Shown here: positions 26,089-35,394 of the stretch, one piece after another
Position numbering within the stretch: position 1 is the stretch's first letter
Layout of the letters: each line of letters begins with the position of its first letter
Origin: an uncultured Alphaproteobacteria bacterium
GTDB taxonomy: Bacteria; Pseudomonadota; Alphaproteobacteria; RF32; CAG-239
Direction of reading: 5' to 3'
Assembly (NCBI GenBank): GCA_944393685.1
Contig: CALYAW010000001.1
Coordinates: 162,023 to 226,022 of the forward strand
DNA: 64,000 bases
Notes under the pieces: generated by a model
Databases searched by the model: none
What the model was told of the DNA's origin: nothing
The model's input: only the letters and a program-made list of their open reading frames with translations
Position numbers and translations under genes: made by a program

Positions 26089-27324
26089 TTGAAACCGTTA
26101 TTAGTACTAACACGAATCATCCTTGTAGGTATCTTCTGGAGTATTTTTTTTCTGGAAGGTATTCGTGTTATTATGCTCACCAACTGGCGGTTTGACATAT
26201 TACGTCCGTCACACTGGAATTATGCATGGAATCTATGGCTCAACGGTTGGGTTATAGATGAGGTTAAAGAATGGGCCTTTATTTTAATTATTTTGACTTT
26301 TATTCCCGTATGGTTAACAGGCTGGGCCGCATTGAGCATGATAAAATGGGGACGGATTATAGAGCTGATCCTCTTTTTGCCGTTGCTGCTTTTCAAAAAA
26401 ATATTTGCCAAACAACTCAAAAAAATTTCTGATACCGCAAGCGTAAAGGTTGTAAAGAAGAAAAAATCTTATAAAGAAATTCGCCCACAAAGTATTCGTC
26501 CGCCGCTAGAAGAAAGCAGTTACGCACTTCCGGCCGATAAGAGAGCGGCTCTTTCGGGAACGGCACCCAAATCGACACTAAAACCCGCTCCAAGCAAAAC
26601 CGCTCCTGCTGAATTTAATCATTCTCTTTTCCAACTCGGAGACGATGACGATACGGATTTTGATTTTGATTTGTTTGATGACAATAAAAAAGAATCCGAC
26701 AAAAAGGAAGAAACACCCAAAGCAACCGAACCATCATCCAAAAACGAAAAGACTTCCCGTAATAAAAAAGATTCTGTCTCGTCCAAGCAGCCATCTGGAG
26801 GAAGCTCTGTTCCACAGCGCTCCAGCTCAAATTCAACTTTAGAAATCCTAAAACAAAAAGGCTATGAAGTAATTACAGGTGTCACCATCAAAAACACCCT
26901 TATTGATTTCATCGGTGTTGGAAAATCGCAATTATGCATCTGCCTTAATGACAAAGAACCCGGAGACTGGCTGGCAGATGAAGAACGCTTCAATGATGAG
27001 GAACCTTTATGGTTTTCGGAAAGTTCACACCGCGTATCTCCCGTGCGCAAAGTAGATCTTGCGCGTTTAATATTGAAAGAAAAACTAGCTGAAGCTGATT
27101 TGAATTTTGAAATAAAAGCCTATGTTATTGAACAAATAGGAAATATTATCAACGCAGAGGACATGTTTGACATATGGAAAGATATGGACATTCATGTTAC
27201 CCGTATTGACAGAGGTACCCCAAAAGAGATTAAACTTTTTGCCAAAGACATTGAGGATGCCGATGGCAAAATAGACAAAGAAGTTTTTGACAAACTCAAA
27301 AAACTAATTCGTAATATTGCGTAA
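26089..27324 (+). CDS. Membrane protein with acidic linker and C-terminal domain, coupling-ATPase partner
   Basis: 411 aa, TTG start after GGAATTTTGGAGC. Helices lie at about 8-28, 62-82 and 90-108. Residues 140-260 form a Pro/Ser/Asp-rich linker. The C-terminal domain (about 262-411) begins LEILKQKGYEVITGVTIKN and looks like a small alpha/beta fold. The architecture recalls DotM/IcmP-type partners of type IV coupling ATPases, but I see no sequence signature proving this. It lies 15 nt before the ATPase gene. Confidence 0.65.
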   Translation: MKPLLVLTRIILVGIFWSIFFLEGIRVIMLTNWRFDILRPSHWNYAWNLWLNGWVIDEVKEWAFILIILTFIPVWLTGWAALSMIKWGRIIELILFLPLLLFKKIFAKQLKKISDTASVKVVKKKKSYKEIRPQSIRPPLEESSYALPADKRAALSGTAPKSTLKPAPSKTAPAEFNHSLFQLGDDDDTDFDFDLFDDNKKESDKKEETPKATEPSSKNEKTSRNKKDSVSSKQPSGGSSVPQRSSSNSTLEILKQKGYEVITGVTIKNTLIDFIGVGKSQLCICLNDKEPGDWLADEERFNDEEPLWFSESSHRVSPVRKVDLARLILKEKLAEADLNFEIKAYVIEQIGNIINAEDMFDIWKDMDIHVTRIDRGTPKEIKLFAKDIEDADGKIDKEVFDKLKKLIRNIA

Positions 27325-27339
27325 TAAAAAGAGGAAACT

Positions 27340-29556
27340 ATGGCAATAGAAAAAAAAGGAGAAGAATGGGAAGAATATAACAGTGCTGTCCGCTGGATGG
27401 TAATTTCTGTTATTATCTCTGTTGTCATTACGGTAATTTTTGCGCTTATTTCCATGCCGCTTGGCTATCTCATAGGTAATGGAATATCCAAAGATTCTTT
27501 AGCCGATGTTTCTAAATTTTTTGATTTGGTATTCAACAAGCCCGGCTATTTATATTCTCGTTATTGGGTATGGTTCAAGCAATTATTTAATTACCACGGA
27601 CCCTTTTCAGTAAGCCTATGGATTCCGATTCTTCCGTTTATAAGTTTTCCGGCAGGCTTAATCACAGGAATTATAACCAATCCATACCGTTTTCAATCCA
27701 ATATTCATGGGTCAGCGCGCTTAGCTGAACTTAGTGATATCAAAAAGATGGGATTGCTTGATGGATTTTGCATTGTGGTCGGAAAATTCAAAGGCTATCT
27801 TCTCAAGATGAATGAGACCTTGTCTGTTCTCTGCTGTGCCCCTCCGGGAACTGGTAAAACAGCAGGGGTTGTTATCCCGACAATTTTTAATTCTCCAACC
27901 ATGAGTTTGGTTGTCAACGATCCTAAGCCGGAGCTTTGTTTTTCAACATCCGGAGCCAGAGCCAAAGTTGGTCCTGTTTTCATCATAAACTGGGGTATGG
28001 AAGATAATCCATCCGAAGGAATTTATTATCCGAGCTGGAATCCCTTGTCTCCGGGAGCTGTTCCGGCGCCTGGTCCTGCACGTGACATGTATGTTGATTC
28101 CATGTGCAATGTTCTTGTAGAAGACCCCAAAGGCGGTGCCGATCCACACTGGTCAAAAACAGGTCGAGCCGCTTTAACGGGTTTTATTCATTTTATAGTC
28201 TCCAAGTGTGAAAAAGCTCGAGCCAACGACTATTTTATTGGGCGGGTTTATGAAGGAAAACTGGACGACGAAGATCGCAAGGTTCTTGAAGGATACTATC
28301 TTGAAATGAACGATCCTATGGCCGCCAGAGCCTTACAAAACCTACGTAATGGAACACTCAATATAGACAACTATCTTCCCATTGGTTCTTGGGCTCTTCT
28401 TCCTGAAAAATGGATTGGAAGAGAAGCCTGCATAGCCATGATACTTGAATGGATAACGGAAGCGCAGATTAAACAATCTCAAGATATAAAACGCCGCCTT
28501 GACGAGGGAGATCAAATGGCAGCCATGGCAGATCCGATGCGCGATCTACTTGAAGAAGCGATTGAAGAAGCCAGAAAATTTGGATATTCTGCACGCTGTG
28601 TAGTAGAACTAAGTCAGTTAAGCTCAATGCCGGACAAAGAACGCGGTTCAGTTCTTTCAACCGCTTTTTCAGGTATCGGCATTTTCAAAAACTCAGCCGT
28701 TGTGGCTCGTACTAGTTTCAGCGACTTAAGTTTTAAAGATTTAAGAGGCCTCAAGGATCCTATCACCGGAGAATTCAAACCCATTTCGGTTTATCTTTCG
28801 GTTAACCAAGTAGATGCTCGAGCGCTAAGCGTTATTTCAGGTACTTTTATTGATCTTATGTCATCTTACCTTATTGCCAACCCTCCAAAGTTCAAAAACC
28901 CCACAGATGGTGTTATGGGTCCATTCTCATGTCTTTTTGCCATGGACGAGTTTCCTACAATGCCAAAGCTCAAAGCGGTTATTGATGGACCGGCGGTCGG
29001 ACGCGGACAAAAAGTATCGTATCTTCTTATCGGACAAGATTTAGGACAAATTTCAGGTAAATACGGCAAAGATGACCTTGAAACGGTTATCTCCACCACC
29101 GCCTGCAAAATTATTCTTTCTCAAAACAACGAACAGACAGCTCAACGTTTTTCAAAAATGATAGGCAACAAAACCGTTCAAACAACCTCTTTTTCAAAGA
29201 ATGAAGGCGCTTTTGGAAAAGGAAACAATCCTTTTTCAAAGAATGTCAGCTATCAACTTCAAGGGGTTTCTGTTATCTCCACCACACAATTATTGAGTTT
29301 GCCAACCTCAAAACAAGTTGTTTTGATGCAAAGCCACATTGACAGACCAATTATGGCAGATTCTCCCCGCTGGTATTTAGATAAAAAAATGAAAGCGCTT
29401 GCAGCCTTGCCTCCGGCACCCAACGTTCCGGATTGGATTGTTGCACAAAGAGAAGATATTAATGATGATATGCTTGCCAAACTAGGCATCGACTATGATC
29501 CGAATGAAACTTTTGATGATGAAGAGTTTGATGAGGAAGAAGACACTACTGTCTGA
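27340..29556 (+). CDS. VirD4/TraG-family type IV coupling ATPase
   Basis: 738 aa. Two N-terminal transmembrane segments (about 19-45 and 90-110) are followed by the TraG/VirD4 motif IHGSARLAELSDIKKMGLL. Walker A APPGTGKTAGVV is near residue 168 and Walker B LFAMDEFPTMPKL near 536. GRGQKVSYLLIGQDLGQI matches the family's later motif. An acidic tail (FDDEEFDEEEDT) ends it. Such ATPases recruit protein or DNA substrates to type IV secretion channels, yet no VirB/Dot channel genes are in the window. GAGGAAACT precedes ATG 27340. Confidence 0.92.
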   Translation: MAIEKKGEEWEEYNSAVRWMVISVIISVVITVIFALISMPLGYLIGNGISKDSLADVSKFFDLVFNKPGYLYSRYWVWFKQLFNYHGPFSVSLWIPILPFISFPAGLITGIITNPYRFQSNIHGSARLAELSDIKKMGLLDGFCIVVGKFKGYLLKMNETLSVLCCAPPGTGKTAGVVIPTIFNSPTMSLVVNDPKPELCFSTSGARAKVGPVFIINWGMEDNPSEGIYYPSWNPLSPGAVPAPGPARDMYVDSMCNVLVEDPKGGADPHWSKTGRAALTGFIHFIVSKCEKARANDYFIGRVYEGKLDDEDRKVLEGYYLEMNDPMAARALQNLRNGTLNIDNYLPIGSWALLPEKWIGREACIAMILEWITEAQIKQSQDIKRRLDEGDQMAAMADPMRDLLEEAIEEARKFGYSARCVVELSQLSSMPDKERGSVLSTAFSGIGIFKNSAVVARTSFSDLSFKDLRGLKDPITGEFKPISVYLSVNQVDARALSVISGTFIDLMSSYLIANPPKFKNPTDGVMGPFSCLFAMDEFPTMPKLKAVIDGPAVGRGQKVSYLLIGQDLGQISGKYGKDDLETVISTTACKIILSQNNEQTAQRFSKMIGNKTVQTTSFSKNEGAFGKGNNPFSKNVSYQLQGVSVISTTQLLSLPTSKQVVLMQSHIDRPIMADSPRWYLDKKMKALAALPPAPNVPDWIVAQREDINDDMLAKLGIDYDPNETFDDEEFDEEEDTTV

Positions 29557-29572
29557 CAAGAAAGTATCTTAA

Positions 29573-30139
29573 ATGTGGGAATGGTCTAACAACAAAAATA
29601 AAAAAAAATCTACCGATGACGACTCCTTGTTAAAGGCATATTCTTCTTATTTGCCAAAAAAAACAATCTCTCATGAAGAAAAAGAGGAGCGATATTTATC
29701 CATTCAAGAGATGGAAACATTATTGCAACGTCAAATAATTTCTTTTGGATTAAAAGATATAGATCTTAAGCTGATGGATTTTCAACCACTTCCGTGGGAA
29801 ACAAAATATCGTTATTCAGAAGAACAAGTGCGCGGCAGAAAAATATTTTTAAAATTTTTAGGCTATTCCCATGCCGAACAATGTTTACAAGCAGGTCTTT
29901 CTGAAAATGACATTTTATTAATAAAACAAAGTATCACGCCCGAAAATTATACTGTTCATATAAAGACTCCTTTTGATTTTGGAGGAAAATCAGCAATTGA
30001 AAATATGTGCTTGGTTCGCACCCACCCTATTCATGACCAAATTCACGCTTTAATGGAATTTCAATTAGAAAAAGACTTTTTAAAATACCACAAAAAACTA
30101 TACATCCCGATTATTGAAGGAATAGTAAAAAATGCTTAA
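29573..30139 (+). CDS. HNH-like zinc-fold protein downstream of coupling ATPase
   Basis: 188 aa. Residues about 118-160 contain NYTVHIKTPFDFGGKSAIEN followed by His-x3-His (HPIHDQIH). That is the H-x3-P-x3-GG-x4-N-x8-H-x3-H layout of GH-E/colicin-type HNH nucleases. It could be a nuclease effector, or a structural DotN/IcmJ-like adaptor, whose fold is also HNH-like. It overlaps the SUKH gene by 8 nt. The call rests on motif spacing only. Confidence 0.55.
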   Translation: MWEWSNNKNKKKSTDDDSLLKAYSSYLPKKTISHEEKEERYLSIQEMETLLQRQIISFGLKDIDLKLMDFQPLPWETKYRYSEEQVRGRKIFLKFLGYSHAEQCLQAGLSENDILLIKQSITPENYTVHIKTPFDFGGKSAIENMCLVRTHPIHDQIHALMEFQLEKDFLKYHKKLYIPIIEGIVKNA

Positions 30140-30578
30140 CAAGTCCCTAGAAAAAATATGTAAACAATCAGGCTGTATAACCTTTGGCGGATGTAGCGCA
30201 GAAGATATCACTAACACCAACAACGATTTACAAAAGAATGGCTTTTGCCCTCTTCCCGCAGAATATGCAGAATTCTTAAAAATATACAATGGCATAATAT
30301 ATGACGGACTTGAGCTTCTTGGAACAATTCCACACAAAAGAAGCGTAAAAAATTACACTCTTAGCAGCATACTGAACATAAACTTACGTTATGCGCGAAT
30401 TGACTATTTTTCTCAAAAATTAATTTTGGGAGAACTTCCAGAAAGTTTTCTGATATTTGATATGGAAACATCTGGATATGAGATTGTGGATCGCCTAAAT
30501 CTCGATTCTAGACGAACATTCAACACCTTCAATGAACTTTTTAATATTATACTGCCCTTTTTAGTCATAAAAGACTAA
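30132..30578 (+). CDS. SUKH-family (SMI1/KNR4, YrhA-like) protein, possible immunity protein
   Basis: 148 aa. The SUKH signature [15 protein letters not shown] is near residues 40-54. It is followed by the typical [20 protein letters not shown] and the [16 protein letters not shown]-terminus. In many bacteria such proteins neutralise nuclease toxins encoded just upstream. Here the upstream overlapping gene is HNH-like, which fits an effector-immunity pair. It is convergent with yacG and overlaps its end by 4 nt. Confidence 0.75.
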   Translation: MLNKSLEKICKQSGCITFGGCSAEDITNTNNDLQKNGFCPLPAEYAEFLKIYNGIIYDGLELLGTIPHKRSVKNYTLSSILNINLRYARIDYFSQKLILGELPESFLIFDMETSGYEIVDRLNLDSRRTFNTFNELFNIILPFLVIKD

Positions 30579-30766
30579 TAATCTTCTGGCTTATCGACAT
30601 TGATGGCAGCTTCCATTTTTTCAACGTCTTTTTCATCTATTTCCGTCACCTCAAAACGATAAACCTCATTAAACCAATTTCCTAAATCAATATCAGCACA
30701 GCGCTTGCTACAAAAAGGTCTATACTTTGTATCAGTAAATTCTTTTTTACAAATAGGACACTTCAT
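30575..30766 (-). CDS. yacG: DNA gyrase inhibitor YacG-like zinc protein
   Basis: 63 aa with CPICKK, then [15 protein letters not shown]: the Cys-x2-Cys...Cys-x3-Cys zinc site and DLGxW motif of YacG. It overlaps the rng stop by 4 nt (ATGA). YacG after the RNase gene is common in alphaproteobacteria. Confidence 0.92.
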   Translation of the reverse strand: MKCPICKKEFTDTKYRPFCSKRCADIDLGNWFNEVYRFEVTEIDEKDVEKMEAAINVDKPEDY

Positions 30767-31917
30767 TTTTCAACGCTCCCTGTTCCTTGACAGGTTGGAC
30801 ATTCTTCCGTCAGAATATTTCTAAGTGTTGGTCTGCGTCTTACTCTGTTAATTTCCACATTTCCACCGCGACTTAACCCGTAAATTGTACTTTTTATATA
30901 ATCTTTTCTTAACTCTTGTTCTAAAACCTCAATGGCATTTTTTAGGTATTTATATTCTGAAGCACCTGCAAAATCGATAATAATTTTGCCAGACAAGTTA
31001 CGCAATCTTATTTGTCTTGCTATTTCAAAAGCTGCTTCAATATTCAATCGCCCGAGGCTTCCTTTGCCGTTATCTTCTCCGCTATCTACATCTATCGCCA
31101 CACAAGCTCTGGTTTCTTCAATAGTAACACGCCCACCGCTTTTCAAGCGCACTTCTTTTTGTAAAGCATTATTTAATTCCTCATCAATCCCGTATTTTTT
31201 AAATGGATCAACACAATACTCAACCTCTACTTTGTTTTTATATATTTCTTCAACATTATGATTATTTAGAATAATTTTTTGCAAATATTTTCGATTACGC
31301 AAAAAAGCTTCATCTAAACAATTATTTCTCTCTTTAAGCAAGGCCGGAGATTTTATTTTTTTAGTTTTTTTAAGGACTTCATCAAAATTTGCCCTTAGTG
31401 TCTTCATTTCATCAATAATTTCTTTCTCAGAAGCCTCTGCAGCAGACGTTCTTATAATCCACCCTTCTTGCCCCGTCATATTTTCTTCTACCAAAGAAAC
31501 TAAACTATCAGCTCTATTTTTATCATTAATTTTTGCGGAAACATCAACATCCATACGATAAGGACAATAAACTAAATTTTCTCCCACAAATTGCAAAGCT
31601 CTGGTAAGTCTGGCACCTTTTTCTGCTCTTTTTTCCTGACAAACCTGCACAACAACACTTTGCCCCTCGGAAGCATCTAAATCTTCCAAATCATATTCTT
31701 CTGCATTGATAAAGGCGTCACGGCTATCTCCTATATCCAAAAAATAACCGTATTTTCCGTTAGCTAATTCTATTTTTTTCAAAATTTTTGCAAGATAAAT
31801 ATTTCCTTCATGAGCAAAATTTTGATTATAGAATTCAATTTCTCTCAAAACATCATTTTCCAATATAGCTAATCGACTATTTTTTCCGTTTTGCTCATAT
31901 ACCAGTTTAATTGTCAT
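30763..31917 (-). CDS. rng: Ribonuclease E/G family protein
   Basis: Single-strand endoribonuclease (RNase G-like, 384 aa). An S1-like N-terminus carries [13 protein letters not shown] and GYFLDIGD. The DNase I-like catalytic region has [19 protein letters not shown] with two Mg-binding Asp (VDSG and later IIDFAG). The zinc-link motif ECPTCQGTG is at the C-terminus. The long scaffold tail of RNase E is absent. It lies between maf and yacG. Confidence 0.92.
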   Translation of the reverse strand: MTIKLVYEQNGKNSRLAILENDVLREIEFYNQNFAHEGNIYLAKILKKIELANGKYGYFLDIGDSRDAFINAEEYDLEDLDASEGQSVVVQVCQEKRAEKGARLTRALQFVGENLVYCPYRMDVDVSAKINDKNRADSLVSLVEENMTGQEGWIIRTSAAEASEKEIIDEMKTLRANFDEVLKKTKKIKSPALLKERNNCLDEAFLRNRKYLQKIILNNHNVEEIYKNKVEVEYCVDPFKKYGIDEELNNALQKEVRLKSGGRVTIEETRACVAIDVDSGEDNGKGSLGRLNIEAAFEIARQIRLRNLSGKIIIDFAGASEYKYLKNAIEVLEQELRKDYIKSTIYGLSRGGNVEINRVRRRPTLRNILTEECPTCQGTGSVEK

Positions 31918-31923
31918 TTATTC

Positions 31924-32496
31924 TCACTCCTGCCTGATTCCTGCACTTTCTAACAAATTTTTGGCTTCAAACAAAGGAAGTCCGACCACTCCGGAATAAG
32001 ATCCTATAATTTTGCGCACCAAACCGGCCAAACATCCTTCAATTTTATATCCTGCACAACCAACCCATTCATGAGTTGCAACATAATTTTTAATTTCTTT
32101 TTCTGACAGCTTTTTCATTTGAATTTTTGTTGTATTCAAGCGTATACGTGATTTTCCGCTTTCATCAATAACACAAACAGCAGTCAATACTTTGTGGCTT
32201 TTGCCGGAGAGAGCTTGCATAATTTTTTCTTGTTCTTCATCATTATGCGCTTTTTGAATAATTTTTGCAGAACAAACAACAATTGTATCACTTCCGAGCA
32301 CAACTTTTCCAGGATATTTAGCAGCCACATGCGAGGCTTTTTCATAAGCCATTCTTTTCACATAGGCACTTGGTTTTTCATATTTTTTTGGTGTTTCATC
32401 AATATTTGCAGATTCAATAATGGAAGGCAAAAAACCAATCTGTTTCAACAATAATTTTCTCTGAGGAGAACCTGACGCTAAGACAAAGTCCTTCAT
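31924..32496 (-). CDS. maf: Maf-family nucleotide pyrophosphatase
   Basis: House-cleaning NTP pyrophosphatase. The N-terminal ASGSPQRKLLLKQIGF is diagnostic. VVLGSDTIV (catalytic Asp) is near residue 66 and GCAGYKIEG near 144. Length 190 aa. It precedes rng by 6 nt. Confidence 0.93.
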   Translation of the reverse strand: MKDFVLASGSPQRKLLLKQIGFLPSIIESANIDETPKKYEKPSAYVKRMAYEKASHVAAKYPGKVVLGSDTIVVCSAKIIQKAHNDEEQEKIMQALSGKSHKVLTAVCVIDESGKSRIRLNTTKIQMKKLSEKEIKNYVATHEWVGCAGYKIEGCLAGLVRKIIGSYSGVVGLPLFEAKNLLESAGIRQE

Positions 32497-32567
32497 TAGT
32501 CAAATACCTTTCTTACAAAATTAGCGCAGTTACCTACGCTAATTCAACTAAATAGATTTTTTATAAA

Positions 32568-32993
32568 TTATGCTTCATCATCATAGGTTTTTTCCATTCT
32601 CTCGTGTCTCTCTTGAGCTTCTATCGAAAGAGTGGCCACAGGACGAACCTCTAATCTTTCTATTCCTATAGGATCACCTGTTTCTTCACAATACCCATAA
32701 ACACCGTCTTCGATTCTTTTAAGAGCTTCATCAATTTTTGAAATCAGCTTACGAGCACGATCCCGTGTTCTGAGTTCAAGAGCTTTATCAGATTCCAAAG
32801 AAGCTCTATCAATCTCATCTGGTTGATTCAATCCCCCTTGTCTTAAATCTTCCAAGGTATCTTTAGATTGTCCGATCAATGATTTCTTCCACTCTAACAA
32901 TTTCTGACGAAAATATTCCAACTGCATTTCATTCATATATTCTTCATCTGCCGAAGGTTTATAATCCGGTGGGAGAATAACGGCGCTTTCCAT
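32568..32993 (-). CDS. dksA: DksA/TraR-family transcription factor (single-Cys type)
   Basis: RNA polymerase secondary-channel regulator of the stringent response. A coiled-coil spans residues about 25-95 with a Asp-containing tip (DEIDRASLESD). The zinc-finger region reads GYCEETGDPIGIERL, then ATLSIEAQERHER: only one of four Cys remains, as is usual for alphaproteobacterial DksA. Length 141 aa. Confidence 0.92.
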   Translation of the reverse strand: MESAVILPPDYKPSADEEYMNEMQLEYFRQKLLEWKKSLIGQSKDTLEDLRQGGLNQPDEIDRASLESDKALELRTRDRARKLISKIDEALKRIEDGVYGYCEETGDPIGIERLEVRPVATLSIEAQERHERMEKTYDDEA

Positions 32994-33091
32994 ATTTCAT
33001 ACTCCTAAAAAAAATAAACTTTTTTATACATAATACCAAAAAATATAAAATTCAGTTAAATAACGCAACTTTTTTTGGTTTTTTATCACCT

Positions 33092-33511
33092 TTATTTTGT
33101 CAGTTTAGCCAATTCAACTTCAACTCTAAGTTCTATTTCAGCCAATAATTCTTGTAATTTTTCATCTGAAGAAGATATTTTATTTTCTTTAAGCATACGC
33201 GATATATTGATAAGCTCATCTTTTGAAACATATCCGACCAATAAACCATCACGAATTTCTTCAAGTTTTTCAATTAAAGACTGCCCTCTTTTAATTAACT
33301 TTTTCCTTATTTCTCGCTCTTCTTCATTACTAACCATTTGTGTGGCAAAAATAGCATCAGCAACCGAAATTCCCGATGTTGATGCTACCTGATTAGAAGA
33401 GGTCTTCATGGTTTCGCTTAAATAAGCGGAAAAACTTTCTCCGCCTATTTTTTTTGCGTTTTTTGTTTTATTAAGTTCGTTTGCCTTATTAATATCATTA
33501 ACTTTTAACAT
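33092..33511 (-). CDS. fliX: FliX-like flagellar assembly regulator
   Basis: 139 aa. Pattern as in FliX: SFSAYLSETMKTSSNQV, then SGISVADAIFATQMVSNEEER, then a helical LEEIRDGLLVGYVSKDEL. In Caulobacter FliX links class II flagellar assembly to FlbD. No other flagellar gene is in the window. It lies 8 nt after the prepilin gene and is probably co-transcribed with it. Confidence 0.8.
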   Translation of the reverse strand: MLKVNDINKANELNKTKNAKKIGGESFSAYLSETMKTSSNQVASTSGISVADAIFATQMVSNEEEREIRKKLIKRGQSLIEKLEEIRDGLLVGYVSKDELINISRMLKENKISSSDEKLQELLAEIELRVEVELAKLTK

Positions 33512-33519
33512 TTATTTTC

Positions 33520-34104
33520 CTATCTAAAAGTCCAAATCATGGTATTATCACCAGACTGACAAGAGCTCATCAAAATATTGACCTTAACAGGCAAAGCATT
33601 ATCAGCGCCTTTCTCCACACCACTGGCTCTGGTAGGAAGAACAAAAGGATCTTTTTCATTTATTTTCAACTCAATCAAATCAGAACTTTGCGACATAGTC
33701 CAATTAATCTGTCCAATAACCAAGCAAGTCTTTTGAGGAATATCTTCGAAAGTAACCGTAAAATAAGGAGCAAATTCATCGCCTTCATTTTTAAATTTAG
33801 GAGCAATAGTTACCTTTCCACCCAATCGATGATGAATTTCATCACCTACAATCATTTGACTTGGCAATAGTTTTTCTTTTTTCCAATCCTCTATATCTGT
33901 CGGAATATCATTATAATAACCAAAAACTCTATACCTAGCGGCAATATTTTTTTGAATTTCAATTAATTCATTCGATACCATATTCTGCTTAAACATGGTA
34001 AACATGGTATTTATGAGTCCCATTCCTGAAATTGACAAAACAATAATAATGGAAATAACCATAAGAGCTTCCATCATTGTGCTGCCATTTTGAGCTGATT
34101 TCAT
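33520..34104 (-). CDS. Type IV prepilin-like protein
   Basis: The N-terminus MKSAQNGSTMMEALMVISII contains a prepilin-peptidase site (Gly before STMMEA, with Glu at mature +5) and a hydrophobic helix to about residue 32. The rest is a globular pilin-like domain with a Cys pair (KTCLVIG, SSCQSGD), 194 aa. I use ATG 34104 with GGAG upstream over TTG 34110. This resembles the PilS/BfpA-like type IVb class. No assembly ATPase or secretin is nearby. Confidence 0.75.
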   Translation of the reverse strand: MKSAQNGSTMMEALMVISIIIVLSISGMGLINTMFTMFKQNMVSNELIEIQKNIAARYRVFGYYNDIPTDIEDWKKEKLLPSQMIVGDEIHHRLGGKVTIAPKFKNEGDEFAPYFTVTFEDIPQKTCLVIGQINWTMSQSSDLIELKINEKDPFVLPTRASGVEKGADNALPVKVNILMSSCQSGDNTMIWTFR

Positions 34105-34273
34105 CGCCAAAATCTCCTACTTTGTTTAAGGATAACATTAAAAAAATCTCTAAACAACAATTTTGTAATATAAATTTACTTCACTTTTTTTTAATTTGTT
34201 ATATAGTACATTTTGTTATAAACGATTTATTAGTCGTTTATAAAACATTTTTAACTTTATAAAGGATATTCTC

Positions 34274-34807
34274 ATGAATAAAACTTTAGCTCTTATGGCT
34301 GCTGCTTCTGTCGTTGCTTTTGCAGCATCAGCCAACGCTTATGAATTTACCCCTTATGTAGCTGCTGATTACACCTACACCGACACAAATTTTGCCGATG
34401 TAAATGGTGGTAAGGTTGCTCTTGGTACAGAATACAACAAATACTTCGGAACAGAAGTTTTCTATCAACGCACTGGTTCTGACCGTGTTCACGAAGACGG
34501 TTTGACCAATGAATATTCTTTCCAAACATATGGTTTGGATGCATATGGTTACCTTCCTTTAGGTTGTGATCAGGTTGTATCTTTGGTTGGTACCGCAGGT
34601 ATTGCCAATATTGATCTTAAATATACAAATGCCGGAGAATCTCGCAAGACAGAAAACGGCCTTGGCTATCGTCTTGGTGCCGGTGTTGAATATGACGTAA
34701 GCGAAAACGTTGCTGTTAGAGCTTTGTACCGCTACACCTTTGCTGACAAACTCGGCGGTGTAGACCACCTCAGCGAATATTCTTTGGGTGTAAAATACAG
34801 CTTCTAA
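34274..34807 (+). CDS. Outer-membrane beta-barrel protein (porin/OmpA-barrel-like)
   Basis: Signal peptide MNKTLALMAAASVVAFAASANA (cleaved after about residue 22). It is followed by alternating beta strands and ends in YSLGVKYSF, with the terminal Phe typical of BAM substrates. Length 177 aa, an eight-stranded barrel without a peptidoglycan-binding domain. Own terminator. The 163-bp upstream gap should hold its promoter, but I cannot fix it. Confidence 0.85.
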   Translation: MNKTLALMAAASVVAFAASANAYEFTPYVAADYTYTDTNFADVNGGKVALGTEYNKYFGTEVFYQRTGSDRVHEDGLTNEYSFQTYGLDAYGYLPLGCDQVVSLVGTAGIANIDLKYTNAGESRKTENGLGYRLGAGVEYDVSENVAVRALYRYTFADKLGGVDHLSEYSLGVKYSF

Positions 34808-34823
34808 ACTGTTAAAGCATACT

Positions 34824-34857
34824 AAAAAAAGGAAGAGAAAAGACTCTTCCTTTTTTT
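34824..34857 (+). terminator. Rho-independent terminator
   Basis: AAAAAAAGGAAGAG, loop AAAAGA, CTCTTCCTTTTTTT. Strong. Confidence 0.93.
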
Positions 34858-34911
34858 ATAAAAAAAATAGAAAAGCTTTTTATTAACTTCTGATGAAGCA
34901 AAGGATTTTTC

Positions 34912-35394
34912 ATGAAAAAAATTATTTCTCTCTTTTTTATAGCAGCATTATTTTGTGGATGTTCAGAGCAAGCCGAACAAAAAAGTTCAAATTCAAAAGA
35001 AACAACATCACCATCCGTCAGTATTGATGAAAATATTGTTTATACATTTGATATAAATACATTAAAAACAGGATGTGAAAACGAAAGTGAAATAATTTGT
35101 GCTATTAACAACAGCATAAAGTGTACAATCAATCCTCAATTTTCCGATTGTGCGGCCAACAAGAAATTTATGCCTGATTTTATCTTTATGCAGGATGAGA
35201 ACCTCAAAAGACCAACTTCTCAATCTTACAAAATAACAAAATTAAAACCTCTTGCCGATGGTTCTATTGAAGTTTACACTCAAAGTACCTGTAATGGAAA
35301 TTGGTTTGGTCTATGCAACGGAAATATTATCTATGTGATGGAAAATAAAGAAAATCACTGGTTTGTAAAAGACTTATACGCTCTTGAAAACTAA
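34912..35394 (+). CDS. Putative lipoprotein
   Basis: 160 aa. Lys-Lys start, hydrophobic helix and a lipobox-like FCGC at residues 17-20, then a Ser-rich linker. Cysteines later in the chain (TGCENES, ICAIN, KCTIN, DCAAN, STCNG, GLCNG) could form disulfides. It is convergent with the next gene, overlapping by 4 nt. Function unknown. Confidence 0.7.
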   Translation: MKKIISLFFIAALFCGCSEQAEQKSSNSKETTSPSVSIDENIVYTFDINTLKTGCENESEIICAINNSIKCTINPQFSDCAANKKFMPDFIFMQDENLKRPTSQSYKITKLKPLADGSIEVYTQSTCNGNWFGLCNGNIIYVMENKENHWFVKDLYALEN

